From Chara braunii (lineage: Eukaryota; Streptophyta; Charophyceae; Charales; Characeae), in assembly GCA_003427395.1 (NCBI GenBank), contig BFEA01000203.1:2009955-2073954 (forward strand): a stretch of 64,000 bases of DNA, written 5' to 3'. The notes beneath the pieces are model-generated. The model did no database searches. It was given only the letters and a program-made list of their open reading frames with translations, and was not told the DNA's origin. The position numbers and the translations under genes are program-made. This document shows positions 11,101 to 21,024 of this stretch, piece by piece; within the stretch, counting starts at the first letter, position 1; the number at the start of each line of letters is the position of its first letter.

Positions 11101-12100
11101 CTCAGTTTTGTTATTATTATTATTATTATTGATTTCATTTTAAATTAAAAAGAATTCGGCTATGTGCGAACGAGGAAAGAATGACCAGGGGGAAAAAGGG
11201 CGAAGGGGACGCAACGAAATTGAGACTCGGGTTGATATGCATAACGAAGCAGAGCATCACTTTGCTTGTCATTGACGCTGAGAAGATAACATGCGTGGCA
11301 CAATGGTGGTAAAACTTAGCACAACGTGAGAGAAAGCAACTGAAGTTGATCACATTGTAATTATTTTCGATTTATTTCATTTATCCTTCCATGTGACTGT
11401 GGTTGCTGAGTTTCCAGCACATGCAGTTCTCTTGTTTCATCAGGGTTCTAGTGAGTGTACGAGCGTCACTTCTTAGCAATAACTTGTGGCCTTCTTCGAC
11501 GAGTTGGTCAATTTGTCCAAGTTTAGGATTAGCTTCGTCATCAACCAATGTCAGTCATTTTGTGCATCTTTCACCTCTGGATTTTGTTTACTGAGAGAAA
11601 GAGAAAGAGAGTGTATTTGTTGTGTTTGTACGTACGAACCGAGAAGAGGGATGATTGAGCTACCTCCCACAACAATCAGTCGTCGTCAAATTCTATGACG
11701 TGGTCACGACGTTATGCTATCGAGTCACTATTCGTATGCACATGCAACAAAGCCCTCCTCCTGCCGCAAAGCCTGTTTACTATCTATCTGTTTGTTGTAT
11801 TCACTTGCAAACGCACTGTGCTTCTGGTCCCTCGATCTACCCCTCTGTCCTCCCCTCATCCCTCTTCTCTCTATCTTCTTGCCATTTTGTTTGCCCTCTT
11901 TCTCTTGTCTTTGTAGTCAGGAAGACCTGCTCTTGTTGATGGTCATCCACAACCTTGAAGTTGACGACCTGCCAGCTCGTCCACCCTTAAGGTGTGGGTG
12001 TCAGGCGAGGATAAAGTGTTGTACTGTCGTCAGGAGGGAGGAACCAGTCACATCTCCTATCGCGTGCGCTTTTCAGGAGGCAACAACGAGCCAGGGCCAC
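11101..12100. other. No gene recognised
   Basis: Apart from a short (TTA)n run at about 11111-11130, nothing in this kilobase resembles a known gene or mobile element. Open frames up to 163 codons run into the neighbouring minisatellite and have no recognisable domain. Confidence 0.5.
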
Positions 12101-12109
12101 CTTCAGATA

Positions 12110-12275
12110 GACACACACAGAGGGAGAGAGGGACAAACAGACAGACAAAACAGACATGATAAACAGACAAACAAAACAGATAGAACAAACAGACAGACAA
12201 AATAGACAGAACAAACAGACAGACAAAACAGACAAACAGACGGACAAAACGGACAGACGGACGGACACAAAAATA
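12110..12275. repeat. Minisatellite built on ACAGACAGACAAA
   Basis: About 12 imperfect copies of a 9-17 bp unit containing ACAGACAGACAAA or AACAGACAAAC lie in tandem. They create long but meaningless open frames on both strands (for example serine- and cysteine-rich frames on the minus strand). Confidence 0.9.
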
Positions 12276-12592
12276 GTCGCAGGAGCAGGGCAAGTGTTAG
12301 CAACAACAATAGCAACACACGCAATGGTGTCCGCTGCAGCAGTGACCTCACTGGGCCAGCAGACACAGGGCACACAGTTTGTTTAGCGGGCATGCAGTCT
12401 GTTTTCGCAGTCAATCTCTAGTGAGGTGAGGCAGGGCCATCCTCAAGTCAGAATGATTGGCTCGCAGTTTAGCCAGCCACCCGAACTCACTCGGGAGGAT
12501 CTAGAGATCCCAGCGGCAACGAATATTCGCTTTCAATCAAAAGTTGAACTCAGAGATGTGCAGCCTGCAGTGCCACCGCCTTCCACTTGCAG

Positions 12593-13099
12593 ATGATGGA
12601 AGGGTTTTTTGTTCCTCAGTTTGGCATACCTTTATCAGTTAGACCATTAGTTGTAGCTGCACAGCCGCAAGCCTCTTCGTCTTCTCAGCAAGCTGTTGTA
12701 GCTGCAAGATAACAGCCTGTTCAACAACCAGTGCGGTCTTTGCTCTTCCAGAAGAAGGGGCTGCGTTGTATAGTTGAGCCCAGGGCACAGGTAGTTGCGC
12801 CCTATGCACATGGAGTGTGAGGCCTACACATCACGAAGTGGCCACAGGCAAATGAGAATGCAGCATTGTCGCCACATCCATCCCTCGGGCCAATGATGCA
12901 GCAAACGTTCAGAGTCTGTGTAATCCTAGGTGTGCCCTACTGTACGGGTCCCGGACCCTCAACTGTTGACATGAGCCTGGGCGCAGACACGAGGGCCCGA
13001 CCGAAAGCTACTAAACACTTCCACGGTCGGGCCCGAACAGTCCAGCAGCTACATCATCTCCCATATAGGGAGGAGGCCAGCCAGTCTTGGGCATTCTGA
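12593..13099 (+). pseudogene. Degenerate ORF, function unknown
   Basis: One frame stays open from an ATG at 12593 to 13099 apart from two stops (about 12711 and 12818). The first part is rich in Q, S, P and A (including PQASSSSQQAVVAA); the second part, from about 12820, has ordinary composition (KWPQANENAALSPHPSLGP and later LGVPYCTGPGPSTVD). No family was recognised. A consistent frame over 500 bases with few stops suggests a decayed exon or transposon gene, but chance is possible. Confidence 0.3.
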
Positions 13100-13593
13100 C
13101 CTAGACAGGCAATGCGGACATGCTGTTGCAATAACACAGAAAGATCAACATATGCCAATGCTGGTTGGGCCACGTTCAGACGTTGAGTTGTGTAGGGCAC
13201 AACAGGACAGCAGGCTGCTAGCGGCTATAGGTGAACTGCAGCACGCTGTCGCACTTTTGCTAGTCGGCCCTCTTCGGGCGACCAGAAAGCCAATAGGTTG
13301 TCACCTAAGATTTTGGATTTTATTCTGCAATAAATAAATTAATTAATTAAGGCAAATCCCTTCCTGTTGTATGCATCCGGCTTCGAGCGAGACCCCTCAA
13401 TTGCGGTCTTCGCCGGTCATCGGTCTTAGTAATCTTTTATTTTCATTCGGAACAGCAAAGATTATGCAAATAATAATCATGAAATTTTGTTATGTCATGC
13501 ATGCATTAATCTTGCCAATTTTCTAATTTTAAGAACTGTGACAAGATCATCAAAAGCATAATCATCTGGCAGAGCCAATGCAAAAGAAGCAAC

Positions 13594-14112
13594 AACAGAA
13601 AAATTCCCATGAGAAATGAAAGTTGAAAAAACATTCCATAAAAAAAAAATCCTTCATATTCATAAATTATCATTCCATGTTAGTCCAATTCTAAAATTTT
13701 CAATTTAATTTGATAAGTTCCCGTCTAAATATGAGCTTTCCCTTCCAATTGCATCTATTTGTTCAAGATGGAATGAAAGTCTGGACGAGTTTATGAAATG
13801 TTTTAAATAGACTTTCATTCTACTACAACAAATATCGTCTAATTTAGATTGGATTAACCTATTTATGACTCGAAATCCTTACTTAGAATGACAGTCTAAT
13901 TAAAATATTTCATGAACTCATCTAGACTTTCATTCTATCTCTAGCATGCAGTTCAAATAAGAAGGGATATCCCATTCTTGGAAGGAAAGTTTTCAAGTAA
14001 GACGAAAATTTTTAAAATTGGAGTGACATTTTTTAAGATGGAATGAAAATTTGAAATTTAGAATGTAATTTTACTCTAGAATAATTATTTAATTCTGGAA
14101 AATCTTTCTGTT
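13594..14112. mobile_element. Foldback MITE-like element, copy A (519 bp)
   Basis: The element is bounded by AACAGAAAAATTCCCA and, inverted, AACAGAAAGATTTTCCA, giving imperfect terminal inverted repeats of about 16 bp. It has a second, internal inverted repeat: 13766-13805 pairs with 13901-13938. A close copy sits at 55018-55539 inside the third giant LTR and is missing from the other LTR copies, which shows that this sequence moves as a unit. No coding capacity is seen. The target duplication is not clear. Confidence 0.75.
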
Positions 14113-14195
14113 GAACTTGAAGACTAACTGACCCGAGCAATAACAAGACGAGTCAGAGAAGGATGATAACTCATAATAATCTCAGAGAGTACAAA

Positions 14196-14918
14196 TGATG
14201 AGAGCATGGTCAACACTAGTCAAGAGTACTCACTCATCCTTCTAGATAGTACACTCAATCTCTCATCTTGCTGTGTGTTTTCTATGCTTTGAGCCAAGTC
14301 TCTATACTCCCTGAGGTTGTGGCCTCTGGATTTATAGCCACCTGAACCCTGCGAGCTCCGAGCATTTCCAACCGAGTCCCATAATGCGAAAGTCAACCAC
14401 AACACAAAACTCTTCCCATAAAGTAGGAAGATATGACCTAGAGAAAATACCTCGCCTGAGATGCTCGGACTCTAAAGGTCCGGTCACCGCCTCATAATCA
14501 ATTACTGCAGGCGAGATGTACCTCTTTGCCAGATCCACCAGTTCGTTCCAGTTTGAAGCATCCGTAAGAGTGAAGGGGACTAGAAGCCTAGGATAATCAG
14601 CGTAGAGCTTTGTTCCTAAGCTGCGAATCAGCCTAACTCCATTTTCATCTAACTCTTTCTTTTTCTCTTTTAAGTACTTGGCTGCAGCAACCCAACTGAA
14701 TCGAAGTACTCATGAGTCTCCTTGCCTTTCTTCACGCAGAGTCTCAGGTCGAGGATGGTGTCTGCTGCAAAACTGGCGAGAACAACAAAAATGGATAGGT
14801 TTACTTGTTTGAATCCAGTTGTAGTGACGTACCGATACTGGACTGCATCTTTGAGGGCTATGTTGTTGAGACTGGCCAAGACTGACTCATTGACGGGGGA
14901 AGACTGAATTATGCTCAT
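14196..14918 (-). pseudogene. Unidentified minus-strand coding remnant
   Basis: Three minus-strand open segments follow each other. The first (14918 to 14670, 82 codons) starts MSIIQSSPVNESVLASLNNI. The second, overlapping in another frame, runs from about 14700 to 14332 and reads through LAAAKYLKEKKKELDENG, then YADYPRLLVPFTLTDASNW and YEAVTGPLESEHLRRG. The third (14405 to 14220) is polar (NLREYRDLAQSIENTQQDER). Composition is like real protein and the order is colinear, so this may be a multi-exon gene or a frameshifted transposon Gag. No domain was recognised and no splice sites were verified. Confidence 0.4.
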
Positions 14919-14929
14919 GTGCAGAGATG

Positions 14930-17100
14930 GGTACCGACACTGGTCTCATTGACTTTGATGAGAACTATGCCTACGAATGATGATCCCTGAGATAACTGGG
15001 AATTTGTTCATCAATGCACAAGTTCCGAGACAAATGCTGAAGTCAATCTGAATATAATGGGGGTATGAAGGATTCTGATCGTTGATGGAAAAAGAACATG
15101 CTAAAAATTACCCCGAGAGTCAGACTGAGTCCACGAGCAACCCTCCCTCTTGAGGTTCCTTGAAAAGGCTGATGGCCTCCCTTCAGTAAACAGGTGCACG
15201 AAAAGAGCCTCGATGAGAGTTAGGGGGGAGGAACACTGAACCATGCTCATTGAACTTGGCCTACTTTCATTGTCCACTTTTCACATTTTCAAGGGATGAG
15301 GCTGTATTGCGTAACCCCTCACTCGACTCTTGGATGTTGGGCCAATCTCAGAATCTTTTGTTAAGAGTCACTGTTCGACTAACACTGACCCCCAGGGTAA
15401 ACAAGATGTAACTGAATGGCAATAGCTGTTGTAGATCCTCTGACAACCTTTTTCCGGTGACCTGATGTTGTTCAACTGATAGGTCACTGAATATTAGTCA
15501 CCTAACAAAATACTAGATGTCGTTTACTTGATTGCTGGGTATTGAGTATTGTTTGCATGGCAGCAAGGCACAGTGCAACTTACTTGATCGCACAATAAAT
15601 GAAATGTTCACTTGACAATAGTCATGCCTCTGTTATGGAGAGGACTGTACTGATCACTTCACCACTCGAATTTTGATAGTACACTGTGTGCTTGATTAAT
15701 AGTTTGTCCCCCCTGATAGCACTTAATACTTATCTCTTCATCTGATTACTGGTGGATGCAATGCAGTCTATTTTCGATTGCTTTATTTTTCCTCTTAACA
15801 GATCTTTTGAGACTGGATGATCAAGCTGAACTAAATAGCAACTGCCATGGTAGACTCATCACTGACTACTAGCCACACCCTTCGCTCGGTCAACGGTTTC
15901 AATAGATAAAAATGTGTTGTGCAATCTTCCGTCAAACCCATATAAATGTATAACATACTCAACGAACTAGTGGGTTCTTACTAATTTCAGCGCCTACTCT
16001 CTCATTAGCCTTATATAGCCATGGAAGTCATCAACGGTTCCCTCTTCTCAGCCTTCTGCTTTCCCCTGGAAAAGTGCGCAGGACACCGAAAAAATGTTTC
16101 TGCTCACCATTTCACTCTTCTCAAATCACTGTCCTTAGACTCTGCAGATTGGAATAGGGTAAAGTTTGTCATCAGTCCTTCGAACCTCGGAATAAACCCA
16201 TACAACTTACCCCAAGCTGTTGTTTAACAACTACCTCGCTACAGTTGATTCACTGTCGGCTCCTCGTTACATGCAACTCATTGTTTAGATTTTCACTATT
16301 AAGTCTCACTAAGCATAATCAAATGTGTACTCGTACATTGCAGAACACCGTAGCTCTCCTGACACTAACATTAGTTTATTCTACAATGCCACAGACAGTA
16401 ATGATCATGTCCTTCTTTCCCATCCACAAACACGATAAGGACCGAGAGTGTCTCCAAATTTAGTCATGCAATCACGGGTTAACAGGCGGTACATGCTTGG
16501 CGGATACCGCTGCGAACTTGGTCAATCTTCAACTTATAATTTCAGTTTGCACTCAACTCATGCGTAGTGCAGGGGCTCTGCCAACAGTCCCCATCTGTGC
16601 TCGATGTGGAATACAGATAGGTAACCTTGCCGCCCGTACACTATGCACGACGAAACCCAAAATCACAGGCCATGAGTATCTCAGGGACTCGTTTGAAAAG
16701 TTTTACAAAAAAAACGTAGACCATTTGCCAGTAACGGTCTGCCTATCCCAGTTAGCTGAGCCCCCACCCTCGTCCCCGCTCTGACCCATGTGCTAACGAG
16801 AGTTTTCACATATACACACATACACATATACGTGTACATATACATATATACATATATATGTGTGTGCACGAGGGTAAGAGCAAGGATCAACCCCCCCCTT
16901 CTTCTTCTCTTAGCATGACATGATCGAACCACTTAAGCCGCTTGCAAGTCAGATTGTCTGAAAAAATCCGATCAGTCGCCGTCGAGAAGAAACTTAGCGA
17001 AGAGGTAAGCAATTTCATTCACATCACTTTTCTCCCCAGCGATCAAACTGTGATCCTACCACTATAGCATTAACGAACTGGGACTTTGTCTATTCAGTTT
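14930..17100. other. No gene recognised; short AC/TA microsatellite
   Basis: The region has balanced composition with many short open frames and no recognisable family. At 16806-16866 there is a mixed ACAT/TATA dinucleotide tract. An ORF at 16497-16784 contains CARCGIQIGNLAARTLC, a pair of cysteine motifs, but there is no support for a gene. Confidence 0.4.
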
Positions 17101-17126
17101 GAAAGTGGAGAAGGCTCTTAACGACC

Positions 17127-17350
17127 ATTTCATTAAAATGAACATTTTTTATTTTTTGAACGAAATTGAAACCGAGTTTTTTGGCCGAAAACTCATCAAA
17201 ATTTGTTGTTCCTGAGGGTCCAGCGTTTGTAAAACAGGAATTTCACTAGGAATTGATACCCTCAGGAACAACAAATTTTGACGAGTTTTCGGTCAAAAAA
17301 CTTGGTTTCAATTTCGTTCAAAAAATAAAAAATGTTCATTTTGACGAAAT
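17127..17350. mobile_element. Foldback element with about 95-bp arms
   Basis: The left arm (17127-17221) and right arm (17256-17350) are inverted copies that differ at only a handful of positions, almost all transitions; the loop is about 35 bp. The arms include AACATTTTTTATTTTTTGAA and CAAAATTTGTTGTTCCTGAG. This is a foldback MITE or a hairpin locus that would give a long double-stranded RNA if transcribed. No flanking duplication could be assigned. Confidence 0.8.
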
Positions 17351-17399
17351 AGTAGTTTTTTTTTGTCGGACTAAGGCATATTCTATTACTCACGACTGG

Positions 17400-19080
17400 G
17401 TTAACCAAGTCATGTTGGTTTTTTCTTACAAGGTGTCTGTTATATTGATAAGATAACTCAATAACAATCGACCTTGATTAAACACAGGTAAGACAAGTGG
17501 AAAAACTCAAACATAATAGCAAAAGGAGGTTGGATTTCTTATCTGTTTCAATTCACGTTCTCTTATCATCATCCGTCGAGTCTCAGTCACTTTCAAGCCT
17601 TCATGGCACTTTGCTTATTGTTGCAAGAGTTATCAGATGAGTTCAAGGATGATAAGAAACAGATCAGAACTGGTTCATTCCACCAGTCACTCTCCAACTT
17701 GAAAGGATTAGGTGCTCACACTCTAGGTTGGGTTTCCCTGACTCATCACTCAGAGCGAGGTCAACCGAGGCCAAGCCTTTGATGAGCTCGATGAAGGTAA
17801 CCAGGCACGACTATGCTGCTAGGTTATTCAACAGGACCTTGAAACTTGGATGATCAAGAAGAGTCAATCACTAATCACACCTCTCTAGCTTCGTGAATTA
17901 TCTCATGCTCGGTGATGATGGCAAGCCCACGGAAAGAAGAGTTTGATGACGATGCCTACCTATTACATGTCGTGCATGCTTTTATTTCTACCTCACCAGA
18001 GAAGTCATTATCATCATCATTGTAGATCGATGAACGCACAGACCCGTAGTGTCCGTGATCTTATCTTGTCATACACTCTTCCGTTAACATTCGACCTTCA
18101 CTAAGACCTAGACCGCATAACTGGCTGAAGCTAAGTGTGCTCCCAGGCATGGTAGTCTCCCTCCTTACTGCTTCAGAGACCGTGAGGACGACTGACGTTA
18201 ATCACCCGGAGCGTACTAGCTCCTGTGCTTCTCCAACGGGAAACCTCACTTCCTGGACCGTTCTTTCTCACTGTTGGTGCTCACTTCTCACATTCGAAAC
18301 TCAACTGTCCTACCAGAGATGGAGAACAGTGCAGTTCGCTAAAACTAGTGGCATGGACGAAGCGAGAATTTATTAACACAAACAGTGAGTCCACCCTCAT
18401 GTAGGATATGCACACATGCGCTACTCACTCCCAATACCCATGCCACTCTTAGTCTATAACCCTCCTGCAGACTCAGCTTCCCCGTCTGACACCAGCCAAA
18501 TCTTTCCTCGCGTAGACAGCATGACACGCCCCATCCATTTGCTCATGGCTACTCCACTGTAACTGAGTTATCCCTTCATGAGAACAGTAGGTACGAATCA
18601 AACAAGAATACCGTTGACATCAACCGAGAAGTCTCGCATATACTCCGCCAAGGACGCAATCTTCGTCTTTCGACATCAGGGGCAAGAAGCGACCACCTTT
18701 GCCAATGAAGGTAAGCGATGCCACCTGACTGATCTCGTGGAGTCTGCTTCGTACGCACATCCGCGCGCGCACTTCTTCCCTCGCACAAGTTACACATAGG
18801 CTCGTTTTCAACCAGTTTTTCAGTCTTGGCAGGGCAACAAGATGTGACCCAGACTGCCCAAGAGTAGAATGGAAGACGCACAACAGTCCTCCCTCATCGC
18901 GCCTCCAGTCAGATCACGAATACCTAAGGCTATGTCTGATGAACTGGCCATCGCCAGTGAGCAAGATGCTAGCCAAACGAACTCAGCAGGGGCTTCCGAA
19001 CAGATATGTTAGTCACTCGTGTTTACTCTCCACTCGTAAGAGGTCTAGTCGGACCACCTCTCCCCATACACCACGCTACC
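17400..19080. other. No gene recognised
   Basis: No known family, repeat or RNA gene is visible. Short frames on both strands overlap each other and lack domain features. Confidence 0.4.
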
Positions 19081-19083
19081 CCA

Positions 19084-19914
19084 TCACCATGACGAGGACA
19101 CCGTCACACTAATCATGCATTGCCCATGCATCGCTCCCGCACGACGACTCCTCCCTGTCTGTTCGCTCGGAAAGGCTGCCACACTGGCTACTCGCTTACG
19201 CGAGATAGCGCCCCCCCTCCACCTGGCTACCGAGGCTGGTGTCAATAGCTCTAGTAAACGATCGTCCTCTCTCCTCCTCTGCATTTGACTTCCATGCGCG
19301 CCCTCCCTTTTTTTTTTCTTCTCGTTCTCAATTGCGTTTGTCCTCCCTTGCAACCGTCTCCCGATCTTGGCCTCGCTGCTCTCGCGACCAAACCCAGGTC
19401 CACCCCTTCCTGGTGTCACGGTCGAGTGGTCTCGTTCTCACTCCTGCTGCCGACGCGAGCTGGCCTCTGGGCCATCCTCTACCGACTCAATTGGCGGGTG
19501 CTCTCTCCTCCATTGTTCCAGTCCATGCCAGGACTGGGTCAGGTCTTCGCTGGCTTCGAACTCAGCCTTTGAGTCCCGATCCAATTCTTGTTGCTCTCTT
19601 TCTGTCGTACTCGTAGAGCTCTCCTCTTCGTGGTAAGTGACAGTAACTTTCAGGGTTGCAGTCACCCCATCTCTCCTGCACCTTCGCTCCGCTATGTTGC
19701 GACCCTCAGTGACTACCCCCTGCACTTTTTCATCCTCCCTCATCTCCTGTTCTTTCTCTCCGTAGACATTAATTTTTAGCTTAGCCACCCCGTCACTTTT
19801 AGTGTAGCTCAAGCAGGCATCCACTGTAACCCCCTCTTCTCGCATAGGCTCCCCGCTCCAGTAAAACCTCAGGTGCCCTGGCCTATAACCGAAAAGACCG
19901 TTGCTACGCATCAT
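19084..19914 (-). CDS. Unidentified polar, glutamate/arginine-rich ORFs (possibly one broken gene)
   Basis: Two minus-strand frames follow each other: 19914 to 19438 (158 codons) and 19419 to 19084 (111 codons). The first contains GVTVDACLSYTKSDGVAKLK and a lysine/glutamate-rich stretch (EKEQEMREDEKVQG), the second a basic stretch (ENEKKKKREGAHGSQMQRRR). They could be one gene broken by a frameshift. No domain was recognised. The start lies only 120 bases from the insertion point of the 18.7-kb retroelement, so a promoter or upstream exon may have been displaced to about 38755. Confidence 0.3.
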
Positions 19915-20033
19915 AGTTGAGCCCTTTTCAAATGGACTGTATACGGTGCTCGGCTACCAAGCTCCAGAATAACCAGAACTGAACACCCGGGGCACACACA
20001 CACACGAAAGGACCCACCCGCTTACTTTGTTGC

Positions 20034-20037
20034 CCGG
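20034..20037. repeat. Target-site duplication CCGG (left)
   Basis: CCGG directly precedes the 5' LTR and is repeated exactly at 38751-38754 after the 3' LTR. It links the two LTRs into one insertion. Confidence 0.75.
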
Positions 20038-20953
20038 TGTCGGCGCGAATACCCTTACAAGTGTATCCGCCCTGGTTTTTGCAAGTGACATAAAATAAGT
20101 TTTGTTCAAAATTTGAGTACACTGCACGAGTCGTCGTTGTGTTCTGTTCACACTGACTGAATGGTTGACTAGGAGCAGAGAGTGTGTGGGCGCACAGTTT
20201 TGAGGCGCGCGTGATGATTTTTTCTCTTGATCCTTTAGGGTCGGCGTTTCCGCCGGCAAAAAATTTGGCTTTGATTAAAACTAGGAAAGGTTGCTCATTA
20301 TGTTGAAGTGACCCCGGTGCATGTGTACTCATGCGGAAGACGTCATTAGGCGGTAATGTTACTTTTGGGCGCTGGTTGGAGCATGCGAAAGGAAATAGAA
20401 CGCGAGCAGTGGCCTCCGCGCGGCATTATGGGGGCTACGAGCGTGACATGACGAGCAAAATCCGGCCCCTAACAGCATATGCGTGCGTACGGGGCCGTGG
20501 CTTTGATGGGAGATCAGGCAGCGGCCTTAGCATTGCTGCTACAGGCCCAGGCTGTCTGCCACTACCGTTCATATACCGGTTGGCGCACAGCCAACTTAAG
20601 CTTGGGCCTAACCCTATAGGTTATGACTTTGGATTGAGACTACGAAGATCCGCGGATCGAAGCCAAGCAGTCGGCAGCGGAGCGGCGGAGGAGCGCTATG
20701 GAGTGAACTGAGGGGTTGAGGGTCCCGTAGGACTATTCCCTTTAGTTTTTGTTGGGGAGTCCGACTGCGGGCCCGAGAGGGAGGCCGAGGAGCAAGTGCC
20801 AACGGGCTTCTCCCCTATTCCGGTTTTCTCCCAAAATTTTTAAAGTTTTTAACTATTATTTTCTTACTAATTATTTTTCTTATTTATTTATTAAGCCCCG
20901 TTATGCGACGTGGTCCGGTACCAGCAGCAGGACCGACCGTGAATCAACGAGCC

Positions 20954-21024
20954 TGGCTCAGTTGGTATGCCCACGAACTGTTGAAAGACAGACCCAAGTT
21001 CGGACCAGACGGAGGGGTTCGACC
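20954..21024 (+). promoter_or_regulatory. tRNA-like A box and B box in the 5' LTR
   Basis: TGGCTCAGTTGGT at 20954-20966 is a perfect A box and GGTTCGACC at 21016-21024 a good B box. Between them CTGT/ACAG (about 20979-20992) could form a short anticodon-like stem, and CAGACGG/CCGTCTG frames the B box in a 7-bp stem. The A-B distance of 62 bases is long but allowed with a long variable arm. The same segment is in copies 3 and 4. It suggests a tRNA-derived SINE or a polymerase III promoter inside the LTR. Confidence 0.6.

Noticed and set aside
12103-12414. Cysteine/valine-rich ORFs across the ACAGACAGACAAA repeat
   Set aside because: Open frames are generated by the minisatellite in all registers.
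20331-20711. 126-codon ORF at the LTR start, also open at 31516-31896 and on the minus strand at 61711-62109
   Set aside because: The copies are LTRs of one family, so shared openness is expected; the opposite strand is equally open, and copy 1 does not keep the frame. No domain is visible.
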